A stretch of DNA of 9,140 nucleotides from Chloracidobacterium sp. UBA7659 (GCA_002483395.1 DLHV01000191.1:5575-14714); one strand, 5' to 3'. Counted from the first letter of the stretch, positions 1-5,925 are shown. Program-made: numbers and translations. Notes: a model not told the origin generated them from the letters alone.

Positions 1-608
1 GCAACCGCGTGCAGCACGCGCTGCGCGCCTTTACGCCGCGCGACCAGAAGGCGGTGAAGACCGCCGCCGAAACCCTGCGGCCCAATCCGAAGCTCAAAGC
101 GGAGAAGGTCATCACCGAGCTCGGCGTCGGCGAAGTGCTGATCTCGACACTGGATGAAAAAGGCGTGCCGACGATCGTCGACCGCGCTTTTGTTGTGCCG
201 CCCGTCGGCCATATCGGGCCGATCACGGCCGAACAGCGCCAGCAGCTGATCGCTAATTCGCTGGTCGCGGGACAGTACGAACAGGTGGTCGACCGCGAAT
301 CCGCCTTCGAAATGCTCAAAGTCAAGACTGAGGCCAAAGCAGCCGAACAAGCTCAAATCGAAGCGTCGGAACAAGCCGCTAAAGAAGCCGACCATGAAGC
401 CAAAGCCGAGGCTCGCTCGTCGGGCAGTAAACGTAGCGACAGTGTTACCGACACATTACTAAAGAGTGTTGTCAGAACGGTTGGGCCCCTGATCGTCCGC
501 GGTGTGCTCGGAAACATAAAGAGCTATTTTTTTGGCAAAAAAAGTTCAAGACTGGTTGGCTTTAAGTCTAATGAGACAGTTGCTGATGATGAAAACTTGA
601 AGAATTAG
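1..608 (+). CDS. HerA-like ATPase, DUF853 (YjgR) family, C-terminal fragment
   Basis: This is the C-terminal ~200 residues of a protein whose 5' part lies outside the window. The frame is open from base 3 (Asn-Arg before the first GTG at 9), so that GTG is not a real start. The stretch RVQHALRAFTPRDQKAVKTA followed by KVITELGVGEVLIS and the 'HIGPITAEQRQQLI' segment is characteristic of the C-terminal region of DUF853/YjgR proteins, relatives of the HerA/FtsK-type P-loop ATPases. The Walker motifs are upstream and not visible. Residues ~105-140 form an Ala/Glu/Lys-rich helix, probably coiled coil. Residues ~150-175 resemble the usual family C-terminus, and about 20 further residues follow it. 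Base composition becomes AT-richer after about 430. The cellular role is not well established; an ATP-driven DNA or protein motor is inferred from HerA. TAG ends it at 606-608, 14 bases before the next gene. Confidence 0.85.
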   Translation, partial: NRVQHALRAFTPRDQKAVKTAAETLRPNPKLKAEKVITELGVGEVLISTLDEKGVPTIVDRAFVVPPVGHIGPITAEQRQQLIANSLVAGQYEQVVDRESAFEMLKVKTEAKAAEQAQIEASEQAAKEADHEAKAEARSSGSKRSDSVTDTLLKSVVRTVGPLIVRGVLGNIKSYFFGKKSSRLVGFKSNETVADDENLKN

Positions 609-622
609 TAGCTGAGATCGAA

Positions 623-1153
623 ATGGGTTGGAGATTCCGAAAAAGTTTTAAGATTCTGCCCGGCATCCGGCTCAACATTGGCAAAAAAGGCTTCTCAAGT
701 GCGACCGTCGGTAAACGAGGACTCTCAGCAAGTATTGGAAGGCTTGGCATTTTTCGGAATATTGGAATCCCTGGAACCGGTCTTTCCCATCGGAGTAAGA
801 TTGATGGTTCGCCATCCGCACTTGGGGCATTTATTGGTTTAGCATTCGTAGGGGTCGTTATCGTAGGGGTTATTTCGCTTTGTGTTATTTTTGCCGCAAT
901 TGGGCGAAATACTGATCGGCAGGAACAACCCAAACCGGCTCGGCTAGTTTCTAATGTACCAATCGTTCAGACTCCGCAACCACCAACCTCTAATAGTAAG
1001 AAAAAATCGACAGTCAATCGAAAGGAAAAGTCGCGTTCAGGATCTTCTGGTTCTAAACCTTCGTCGCAATATGTTCTCGGCCCGCGAGGTGGTTGTTATT
1101 ACATCAATTCTACCGGAAAGAAAACATATGTGGATCATAGCAAGTGCGGGTAG
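623..1153 (+). CDS. DUF4236 membrane protein with a PBCV-adaptor-like C-terminal tail
   Basis: This 176-aa protein opens with MGWRFRKSFKILPGIRLNIG and continues to a 'GIPGTGLS' segment, the diagnostic pattern of DUF4236 (residues 1 to ~56). A single hydrophobic segment at about 68-94 (Gly/Val/Ile-rich) predicts one transmembrane helix. Next comes a Pro/Ser/Lys-rich linker (~100-148) of low complexity. The last ~25 residues read GPRGGCYYIN, then a Gly-Lys-Lys-Thr-Tyr-Val-Asp segment and a terminal Cys-Gly. This matches the short tail motif found at the end of assorted bacterial proteins and resembles the PBCV-specific basic adaptor motif. Function is unknown. The ATG at 623 has only a weak GAG at 614-616 as ribosome site, but it gives the exact family N-terminus. 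Codon use is AT-richer than in the SRPBCC and propeller genes downstream. The gene lies 14 bases after the HerA-like gene, possibly in the same transcript. Confidence 0.75.
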   Translation: MGWRFRKSFKILPGIRLNIGKKGFSSATVGKRGLSASIGRLGIFRNIGIPGTGLSHRSKIDGSPSALGAFIGLAFVGVVIVGVISLCVIFAAIGRNTDRQEQPKPARLVSNVPIVQTPQPPTSNSKKKSTVNRKEKSRSGSSGSKPSSQYVLGPRGGCYYINSTGKKTYVDHSKCG

Positions 1154-1183
1154 AGTTTTTTGCTTCAGTTTCCTATTCTAACT

Positions 1184-1188
1184 GGAGG
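1184..1188 (+). promoter_or_regulatory. Shine-Dalgarno-like GGAGG, unusually far from its start
   Basis: GGAGG lies in the 51-base gap before the SRPBCC gene. It is 16 bases from the ATG at 1205, longer than the usual 5-10. An in-frame TAA at 1202-1204 rules out a more upstream start, so either the spacing is truly long or this GGAGG is not the working site. Confidence 0.4.
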
Positions 1189-1204
1189 ACGAAGATAGTT
1201 CTAA

Positions 1205-1696
1205 ATGAAACAAGACTGGTCGAGCTTTACCAAACGTATTACGATCGATGCGACGACCCGCGCTATCTATAACGCGTGGGCGATACCCGAACAGATCGAA
1301 CGCTGGTTCCTTTCGCGGGCCGATTACACCGGGCCGGACGGATCGGCAAAGTACAAAACTGAACGCGTAAAGGCTGGCGATGCTTACACATGGCGTTGGT
1401 ACGGCTTCCCGGACGGGTCGCCCGAAAGCGGCAAGGTGCTCGAGGCAAACGGGCACAACACATTTAGCTTTACGTTTGCGGACGGCTGCATTGTCGAGGT
1501 GACGGTCGTCGCGGAAAAAGGCGATAAGGTCGTCCAGCTTACGCAAAAGAAGATCGGGTCCGACGAAAAGCTGCGGCTTTATATCGGCTGCGGCGAAGGG
1601 TGGACATTTTACCTAGCCAATCTGAAATCGATGCTCGAAGGCGGCATAGACCTTCGCAACAAGAACGATAAGATCAAGGGGGTCATAAACTCATAA
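1205..1696 (+). CDS. SRPBCC domain protein, AHSA1 (Aha1 C-terminal-like) type
   Basis: This 163-aa single-domain protein looks like the START/Bet v1-like superfamily, AHSA1 branch. The N-terminal part 'FTKRITIDATTRAIYNAWAI' followed by PEQIERWFL is the classic first strand and helix pair of AHSA1-like proteins. The middle has the typical alternating strands (YTWRWYGFPDGS, NTFSFTFADG), and the C-terminal helix around residues 128-148 starts 'GCGEGWTFYLANLKSML'. Proteins of this fold bind hydrophobic ligands or act as small helper proteins; the ligand here cannot be told from sequence. There is no signal peptide, so it should be cytoplasmic. An in-frame TAA directly before the ATG fixes the start. 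It ends only 3 bases before the beta-propeller gene, so the two are almost certainly co-transcribed and possibly translationally coupled. Confidence 0.85.
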   Translation: MKQDWSSFTKRITIDATTRAIYNAWAIPEQIERWFLSRADYTGPDGSAKYKTERVKAGDAYTWRWYGFPDGSPESGKVLEANGHNTFSFTFADGCIVEVTVVAEKGDKVVQLTQKKIGSDEKLRLYIGCGEGWTFYLANLKSMLEGGIDLRNKNDKIKGVINS

Positions 1697-1699
1697 CAT

Positions 1700-2761
1700 A
1701 TGGCCGAAGAGATCGGAAAATTACTGGTTGGGACCGCAAAAGGCGCGTTTATCCTTGACCGCACGAACGGCGAGTGGAAAATTGACGGGCCGCATTTTGC
1801 CGGTCGGTCTGTTTACGCGATGATGCTCGACCAACGCGCGGGGCGAAACCGCATTTGGGCCGCCGCACAGAGCATGCACTGGGGGGCCGAGCTTGTTTGG
1901 AGCGACGACAACGGAAAAAAGTGGGATATGCCCGAGGAAATGCGTATCAAGTTTCCCGAGGACACTGGGCAATCGCTCGAAAATATCTGGCAGATCGCAC
2001 CAGGAGCAGATGACGACACGCTTTATGTAGGCGTTGCACCGGCTGCCATTTTTGAATCGCACGATAATGGCGGCACATGGACGCTGAACCGCGGGTTGTG
2101 GGACCATCCGCACCGCGAACAGTGGACACCCGGTTTCGGAGGGCTTGCCGTGCATACGATCGTCACCGATAAAGACGATCCAAGCAGCTTGAAGATCGCC
2201 ATTTCGACCGGCGGCGTTTATCAATCGTCGGATGGCGGGGCGAGCTGGAATGTAACGAACAAGGGTATCAAAGCCTATTTTCTGCCGGACAATTATCCCG
2301 AATTCGGCCAGTGCGTACACAAGATCGCCCGCCACCCGGCGAAAAAGGACACGCTCTTTTTGCAAAACCATCACGGTGTTTACCGCAGCCGCGACGGTGG
2401 AAACACTTGGCAGGAGATTGAATATGGCTTGCCGTCGAATTTCGGTTTTGGCGTTACGGTCACGGATTCGGGCGATGTGTTTATCGTTCCTTTGGATTCC
2501 GACGGGGTTCGTTATACGTGCGAAGGCAAGCTTCGCGTGTACCGCAGCAAGGACGAAGGCGACTCGTGGGAAGCATTGACCGACGGACTGCCGCAGGAGA
2601 ATGCATACGAGGTGATTCTTCGCGATGCCCTCACATCGGTTCGCGACGAAGTTTATTTCGGAACAAAGAACGGTAAGCTGTTCGGCTCGGCCGACAACGG
2701 CGAGAAATGGGGAATGATCCAGGGCTCTCTGCCCGAGATCAATTGCATAAAGGCATACTGA
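1700..2761 (+). CDS. BNR/Asp-box beta-propeller protein (sialidase/VPS10-like fold)
   Basis: This 353-aa protein contains six Asp-box motifs of the form S-x-D-x-G-x-x-W, starting near residues 68 (SDDNGKKW), 120 (SHDNGGTW), 176 (SSDGGASW), 230 (SRDGGNTW), 283 (SKDEGDSW) and 330 (SADNGEKW). Asp-boxes mark beta-hairpin turns between blades of propellers such as sialidases, sortilin-type and YCF48-like proteins. I see no evidence for the arginine triad of true sialidases, so automatic labels such as 'exo-alpha-sialidase' or 'glycosyl hydrolase' would be unsafe. There is no signal peptide (N-terminus MAEEIGKLLVGTAKGAFIL), which suggests a cytoplasmic protein, unusual for this repeat class. It starts 3 bases after the SRPBCC stop and precedes the Gly-Gly beta-grasp gene. 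I recall similar propellers beside MoaD/ThiS-like genes in other bacteria, which would imply a functional link. The actual activity is unknown. Confidence 0.85.
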   Translation: MAEEIGKLLVGTAKGAFILDRTNGEWKIDGPHFAGRSVYAMMLDQRAGRNRIWAAAQSMHWGAELVWSDDNGKKWDMPEEMRIKFPEDTGQSLENIWQIAPGADDDTLYVGVAPAAIFESHDNGGTWTLNRGLWDHPHREQWTPGFGGLAVHTIVTDKDDPSSLKIAISTGGVYQSSDGGASWNVTNKGIKAYFLPDNYPEFGQCVHKIARHPAKKDTLFLQNHHGVYRSRDGGNTWQEIEYGLPSNFGFGVTVTDSGDVFIVPLDSDGVRYTCEGKLRVYRSKDEGDSWEALTDGLPQENAYEVILRDALTSVRDEVYFGTKNGKLFGSADNGEKWGMIQGSLPEINCIKAY

Positions 2762-2777
2762 TCGGCCTTGGTTTTAC

Positions 2778-2836
2778 CTTTGCGTCTTTGCGACTTGGCG
2801 GGAGAAGATTTCCCGCAAAGGCGCCAAGACGCAAAG
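2778..2836. repeat. Imperfect palindrome of the CTTTGCGTCTTTGCG type (REP-like)
   Basis: Two 26-base arms (2778-2803 and 2811-2836) are inverted complements with three mismatches, around a 7-base loop (2804-2810). The left arm begins CTTTGCGTCTTTGCG and the right arm ends GCCAAGACGCAAAG. It begins 17 bases after the propeller stop and ends 14 bases before the ATG of the beta-grasp gene. No T-run follows either arm, so it is not a classic intrinsic terminator. I recognise the sequence type as a dispersed intergenic palindrome in several environmental bacterial phyla; copy number in this genome cannot be judged from one window. In the RNA it would form a strong hairpin inside the operon and could affect mRNA stability or downstream expression. 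Confidence 0.75.
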
Positions 2837-2850
2837 AAAGAACAGGAATT

Positions 2851-3132
2851 ATGTCCTACAAAATTTACTTGAGTGGACATCTGAAAGGCTTCAGCGACGG
2901 GCTGACCGAAATCGGCGTGTCCGGCAGCCACAAAACTGTCGGCGATCTGCTGGCATCGCTTTGGCGGCAGCATCTCTCGCTTCGCGACCGCATCCTGACC
3001 GAACAAGGCGATATCCGCCAGCACGTCAACATCTATTATCAGGGCCAGGACATCCGCCGCCTCGGCGGCCTGCAAACCCATATCGACGCCGGCAGCGAAC
3101 TGCATATTTTTAATGCTGTTAGTGGCGGCTGA
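2851..3132 (+). CDS. Ubiquitin-like beta-grasp protein, MoaD/ThiS type, ending in Gly-Gly
   Basis: This is a 93-aa protein starting MSYKIYLSGHLKGF and ending HIFNAVSGG. The small size, N-terminal beta-hairpin pattern, helix around residues 29-50 (TVGDLLASLWRQHLSLRDRI), late strands with 'NIYYQGQDIR', and an exact C-terminal Gly-Gly after a 'G-S-E-L-H-I-F' strand fit the MoaD/ThiS/ubiquitin-like fold. In that family an E1-like enzyme adenylates the terminal Gly-Gly, which then carries sulfur as a thiocarboxylate or is conjugated to proteins. The ATG at 2851 is preferred: AGGA lies at 2844-2847, and an upstream in-frame ATG at 2707 would overlap the propeller gene and read straight through the palindrome. 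No ThiG, MoaE or E1 gene is adjacent, so thiamine or molybdopterin synthesis is not indicated. Its partners are probably the propeller and SRPBCC proteins, by context only. Confidence 0.8.
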   Translation: MSYKIYLSGHLKGFSDGLTEIGVSGSHKTVGDLLASLWRQHLSLRDRILTEQGDIRQHVNIYYQGQDIRRLGGLQTHIDAGSELHIFNAVSGG

Positions 3133-3171
3133 TATAGAGTTGAGATGGGCGAATATTATCAGAGAAATTTT

Positions 3172-4131
3172 ATGAAAAGCAGTGTGCTAATTGTTTATGC
3201 AGTGTTTTTGCCTGGGATCGCTTTCGGACAGATTACAACTACTAAAGTCGCGCCCAAGGTTGAAATATCTGACAAAGCTCCCTACGACGGCACTAAGAAT
3301 TTCTTAGGTGAGGACGTATATAAATATGTAGGTCAGGAACTTTATTTGAAAGGTGTATCCGAGAAGCTTCGTAAGTTTGGGTACGAGAACTTTGTAATTG
3401 ACTACAGGCAGGATGGCCTAATCAATAAGTTAAATGTCTATAAGTGCTGTGATAGTTATAATTCAAAATATGATGCACTTGCCGGAAAATACTTCAAGGT
3501 TCTCGACGTCATAAAACATCCAAAAGCGGCAGAGAGTGAATTCGTTTATGGTCAAAAGTATTTTCTTAAGTTACAGGAGAAAAATGGAGATACTGTCTAT
3601 TTTGAATACGACAGTCGATTTGAGAATTCTTTTCCATTCATTGTTGTTGGTTTTTTTGAAAAACAAAAACAACTAGTTATTGGAAAGGATTTTGTCTTCG
3701 CTGATGAGATATTAAAAAGTTCGACCGATATCCAAACTGGAAAAGTTGTAACCACCAAAACCGGACAGAAATGGAAGTGCACTGACCTGACAATTGAAGA
3801 AGAGTATTATACTTTGTCGCTCATTATTGTTAATTCTGTGGGAGAAAAAACAACAATTTCCTGTGACAGTGTATTCGGAAAATGGAGACGCGGACGCGCT
3901 TATTTCGGCGAAGAAGCAGATTCATATCGTTCCAAATTTGGATCGGCAAGTTTTGATACGATATTGCAGGGAAAAGTCAGACTGGGAATGACGATGGAAA
4001 TGTGCAGATTGTCATGGGGTGAGCCCAAAAGTATTAACGAAACAATCTCAGCCGCTGGAAAAACTGCGCAATGGGTTTATTCAGATAACTACCTATATTT
4101 CACTAATGGCATCTTGACGACGATACAATAG
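3172..4131 (+). CDS. Secreted protein of unknown function with BamE/SmpA-like C-terminal module
   Basis: From the ATG at 3172 the product is 319 aa, starting MKSSVLIVYAVFLPGIAFGQ, a good Sec signal peptide with likely cleavage after Ala-Phe-Gly. An ATG at 3145 is in frame and would add nine polar residues (MGEYYQRNF) before the signal; I prefer the inner start for that reason. The mature part has no domain I recognise. It contains a Cys-Cys pair (NVYKCCDSY) and many Lys/Tyr/Phe residues. The last ~55 residues, with GKVRLGMTMEMCRLSWGEP and a closing 'YLYFTNGILTTIQ', follow the pattern of the small BamE/SmpA-like modules common at the ends of secreted proteins. Codon use is clearly AT-richer than in the preceding genes, suggesting a fast-evolving or acquired gene. 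It follows the beta-grasp stop closely but may be functionally unrelated. The protein is probably periplasmic or outer-membrane associated. Confidence 0.7.
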   Translation: MKSSVLIVYAVFLPGIAFGQITTTKVAPKVEISDKAPYDGTKNFLGEDVYKYVGQELYLKGVSEKLRKFGYENFVIDYRQDGLINKLNVYKCCDSYNSKYDALAGKYFKVLDVIKHPKAAESEFVYGQKYFLKLQEKNGDTVYFEYDSRFENSFPFIVVGFFEKQKQLVIGKDFVFADEILKSSTDIQTGKVVTTKTGQKWKCTDLTIEEEYYTLSLIIVNSVGEKTTISCDSVFGKWRRGRAYFGEEADSYRSKFGSASFDTILQGKVRLGMTMEMCRLSWGEPKSINETISAAGKTAQWVYSDNYLYFTNGILTTIQ

Positions 4132-4134
4132 AAC

Positions 4135-4187
4135 GAAAGTAAACTTATTTTTCACTAGGTTTACTTTAACGCCGGAAAGTAAACTTA
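4135..4187. repeat. Three copies of AAAGTAAAC in alternating orientation at the convergent junction
   Basis: AAAGTAAAC occurs at 4136-4144 and 4176-4184, and its exact complement GTTTACTTT at 4159-4167. The direct copies extend to the 13-mer GAAAGTAAACTTA (4135-4147 and 4175-4187). The central copy can pair with either outer one (loops of 14 or 8 bases), so two mutually exclusive 9-bp hairpins are possible. The site lies between convergent genes, and the second 13-mer contains the stop codon of the NamZ homologue. A weak bidirectional terminator is the simplest role; T-rich bases follow the first arm, but no clean T-tract follows either complete hairpin. Confidence 0.6.
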
Positions 4188-5363
4188 ATAAAGTAGAAAC
4201 TCTTCTCGCCTCGTCCTAAATTCTTTCAATTCCTCAGTCCACGCATACTCGATCTCTTTTAAGGAAACATGGCTCTCGATCTGCTTTCTGATCTTGTCCG
4301 TGCCGCTGACGACATCAAAAGGGTTTTTGTCGAAAACGTATTCGTACGCCGATTGTTTCCATTGGAAATGCTCGGTGTAGAGGTCATACGCAGTTTTTAT
4401 CATCGCGATGCCGACGATCACCGGTGTAAAGGCGTTGCGGTCGGTGATGTGGACCTGGACGCCGCCGCAGGTTTTATCGGCCCATTTTTGGAAGGTTGGG
4501 CGGAAGTAACACGGGCGGAACGCAACGCCTGAAAATTCGTATTTCCCGAGCGCGGCTGTCCATTCATACGGATCGATGAACGGTGCGCCGTTAAGCTCGA
4601 AAACCTTTGTCGTCCCGCGGCCTTCGCTGAGCTCGGTACCTTCGATATGAACGGTCGCGGGGAATACGACGCAGGTATCGACTGTCGGGATATTCGGCGA
4701 GGGCAGCACCCACGGCAATCCCGTTTCCTCGAAATACATCTCACGCCGCCAGCCTTCCATCGCTACGACCTCAAGCTCGCAGCCGATGCCGAAATGTTCG
4801 TTAAAAAGTTTGGCAAGCTCACCGGTCGTCATGCCGTGCCGCGTTGGGATTTCGAATTGGCCGACAAACGACGTGAATTCCGTTTCGGTAACATTTCCTT
4901 CGACCGCGACACCATTGATTGGGTTTGGACGGTCGCAGACGATGACGCGCTTGCCAAATTTCTTCGCTGCTCTCATGCAGTTCGCCATTGTGTAAACGAA
5001 TGTGTAAATACGGCAGCCGACATCCTGCATATCGAAAACTATTGCGTCCAGATTCGCAAGCATTTCCTCGGTCGGCTCGCGGGTTTCGCTGTAAAGCGAA
5101 TAGACCGGAACACCAGTCCGCTCGTCGATGGTGTGCGGCGTTTCGATCATGTTGTCCTGAACATCACCGCGAATGCCGTGTTGCGGGCCGAAGAGCGTGG
5201 TCAAACTAAAATCGCTTCGCCCGCCGAACACGTCGGCAACATGCGCTAAGTTCGGCAAGACGGAGGCCTGATTGCAAACGAGGCCGACACGCTGGCCCTT
5301 GATCAGGCCAACCTTTTCATCAAGAAGGATTTCTATGCCAAGTCTTGTTCTCATATTACTCAT
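4185..5363 (-). CDS. namZ: NamZ-type exo-beta-N-acetylmuramidase homologue (DUF1343, GH171)
   Basis: From the ATG at 5363 this is 392 aa. It matches DUF1343, the family whose characterised members (NamZ) cleave terminal N-acetylmuramic acid from peptidoglycan fragments. Recognisable blocks run in order: 'LGIEILLDEKVGLIKGQRVG' with a following CNQAS, 'TLFGPQHGIRGD', 'VYSLYSETREPTEEML', 'VFDMQDVGCRIYTF', 'CDRPNPING' and 'EGTELSEGRGTT', the last near the middle-to-C-terminal conserved core. Length is typical of the family. The frame stays open up to a TAA at 5460-5462, but a TTG at 5414 is the only earlier conventional start candidate and lies in the T-tract of the upstream terminator. I therefore prefer the ATG at 5363, or at 5354. 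None of these gives a signal peptide, so a cytoplasmic protein is predicted, perhaps for muropeptide recycling. It faces the secreted-protein gene across a 53-base convergent gap. Confidence 0.85.
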   Translation of the reverse strand: MSNMRTRLGIEILLDEKVGLIKGQRVGLVCNQASVLPNLAHVADVFGGRSDFSLTTLFGPQHGIRGDVQDNMIETPHTIDERTGVPVYSLYSETREPTEEMLANLDAIVFDMQDVGCRIYTFVYTMANCMRAAKKFGKRVIVCDRPNPINGVAVEGNVTETEFTSFVGQFEIPTRHGMTTGELAKLFNEHFGIGCELEVVAMEGWRREMYFEETGLPWVLPSPNIPTVDTCVVFPATVHIEGTELSEGRGTTKVFELNGAPFIDPYEWTAALGKYEFSGVAFRPCYFRPTFQKWADKTCGGVQVHITDRNAFTPVIVGIAMIKTAYDLYTEHFQWKQSAYEYVFDKNPFDVVSGTDKIRKQIESHVSLKEIEYAWTEELKEFRTRREEFLLY

Positions 5364-5408
5364 GTTGCAAAGTTGATTCGTACAATTCGAGACGATCCGA
5401 AATCTCAA

Positions 5409-5445
5409 ATCCAAAATCGAAAAAGCCCTGGCTTTCGCGAGGGCT
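5409..5445 (-). terminator. Rho-independent terminator of the DUF1508 gene
   Basis: On the - strand the stem AGCCCT / AGGGCT (5440-5445 with 5424-5429) encloses a 10-base loop and is followed immediately by TTTTTCGATTTT. It lies about 45 bases after the DUF1508 stop codon and before the NamZ homologue. The NamZ gene is therefore probably read from its own promoter or by read-through. Confidence 0.7.
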
Positions 5446-5489
5446 CTAGGCTCACTAATTTAATTAAGTTTTTATTCTGACAACAGCGT

Positions 5490-5825
5490 CTATGCAGTCG
5501 CGTCCGCAATCGTCGCGTCGGGCGCATTCGTTTTCACCGAGGCGATGCCATTCTCCATGGCGCTTTCGGAAGTATACATTTCACTTCGGCCTATCTCCTG
5601 CCCGTTCGAGGCTTTCAGAACAAAGTACGGGTCACCCTTGGCAGAAGTCTTGCGTTCATAACGAGCTTCGTCACCGCCATTTTTCTTTACGGACTCGATC
5701 CCGTTTTCGGCCGCCGCACGTGTCTCGTACATTTCGCTCGATAGAATAATCTGACCGTTGCCCGCTTTCAGATTAAAATGGAATTTGCCGTTTGCGGAAG
5801 TTTTTAATTCAAATTTGCCTGCCAT
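5490..5825 (-). CDS. YegP-like DUF1508 (UPF0339) protein with two tandem repeats
   Basis: This 111-aa protein is made of two copies of the ~50-residue DUF1508 unit. Copy one (about 3-50) reads GKFELKTSANGKFHFNLKAG then SSEMYETRAAAENGIESVKK. Copy two (about 54-101) reads YERKTSAKGDPYFVLKASNG then RSEMYTSESAMENGIASVK. The two-repeat architecture and length match YegP of Escherichia coli. The fold is a small alpha/beta barrel; the biochemical role is not established. No signal peptide is present. A strong AAGGAG (complement of 5833-5838) lies 7 bases before the ATG, so high expression is plausible. A possible -10 element lies about 65 bases upstream and an intrinsic terminator downstream, so it looks like a monocistronic unit. 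Confidence 0.92.
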   Translation of the reverse strand: MAGKFELKTSANGKFHFNLKAGNGQIILSSEMYETRAAAENGIESVKKNGGDEARYERKTSAKGDPYFVLKASNGQEIGRSEMYTSESAMENGIASVKTNAPDATIADATA

Positions 5826-5832
5826 ATGCTTT

Positions 5833-5838
5833 CTCCTT
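5833..5838 (-). promoter_or_regulatory. Strong ribosome binding site AAGGAG of the DUF1508 gene
   Basis: AAGGAG on the - strand is 7 bases before the ATG at 5825. It is the best Shine-Dalgarno match in the window and confirms the start. Confidence 0.8.
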
Positions 5839-5888
5839 TTCCATGACTATTTCCGGTAATTTAGACGAACTGCTACTTGATTCGGCAA

Positions 5889-5894
5889 ATGATA
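5889..5894 (-). promoter_or_regulatory. Possible -10 box (TATCAT) for the DUF1508 gene
   Basis: In the AT-rich 100-base gap between the TPR-like and DUF1508 genes the - strand carries TATCAT about 63 bases before the start codon. No well-spaced -35 hexamer was found (TTGGAT is 22 bases upstream), so this is only a candidate. Confidence 0.25.
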
Positions 5895-5925
5895 CCACAT
5901 CGAATAGCAAAATAAAATCCAATAA

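Noticed and set aside
1721..2374. 217-aa open frame on the - strand opposite the propeller gene
   Set aside because: The six Asp-boxes on the + strand identify the real gene; the antisense product has no recognisable pattern.
1700..2761. Propeller gene as a true sialidase
   Set aside because: Asp-boxes alone do not indicate catalysis; no sialidase FRIP motif or arginine triad is evident and there is no secretion signal.
2778..2836. Palindrome as an intrinsic terminator
   Set aside because: No T-run follows on either strand, and it sits between co-oriented genes of one likely operon.
2707..2850. Upstream in-frame extension of the beta-grasp gene from an ATG at 2707
   Set aside because: It overlaps the end of the propeller gene and translates the palindrome into a basic, low-quality peptide; the ATG at 2851 gives the family-like N-terminus and has an AGGA site.
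4647..5249. 200-aa open frame on the + strand opposite the NamZ homologue
   Set aside because: It is antisense to a well-conserved coding region, has no recognisable motif, and its openness is explained by the codon bias of the - strand gene.
5364..5414. TTG start for the NamZ homologue at 5414
   Set aside because: It lies in the T-tract of the upstream terminator, would add residues outside the family alignment, and has no ribosome site.
5398..5418. AATCTCAAATCCAAAATC as a dispersed repeat
   Set aside because: It resembles low-complexity intergenic motifs seen in related genomes, but only one copy occurs in the window, so it cannot be supported here.
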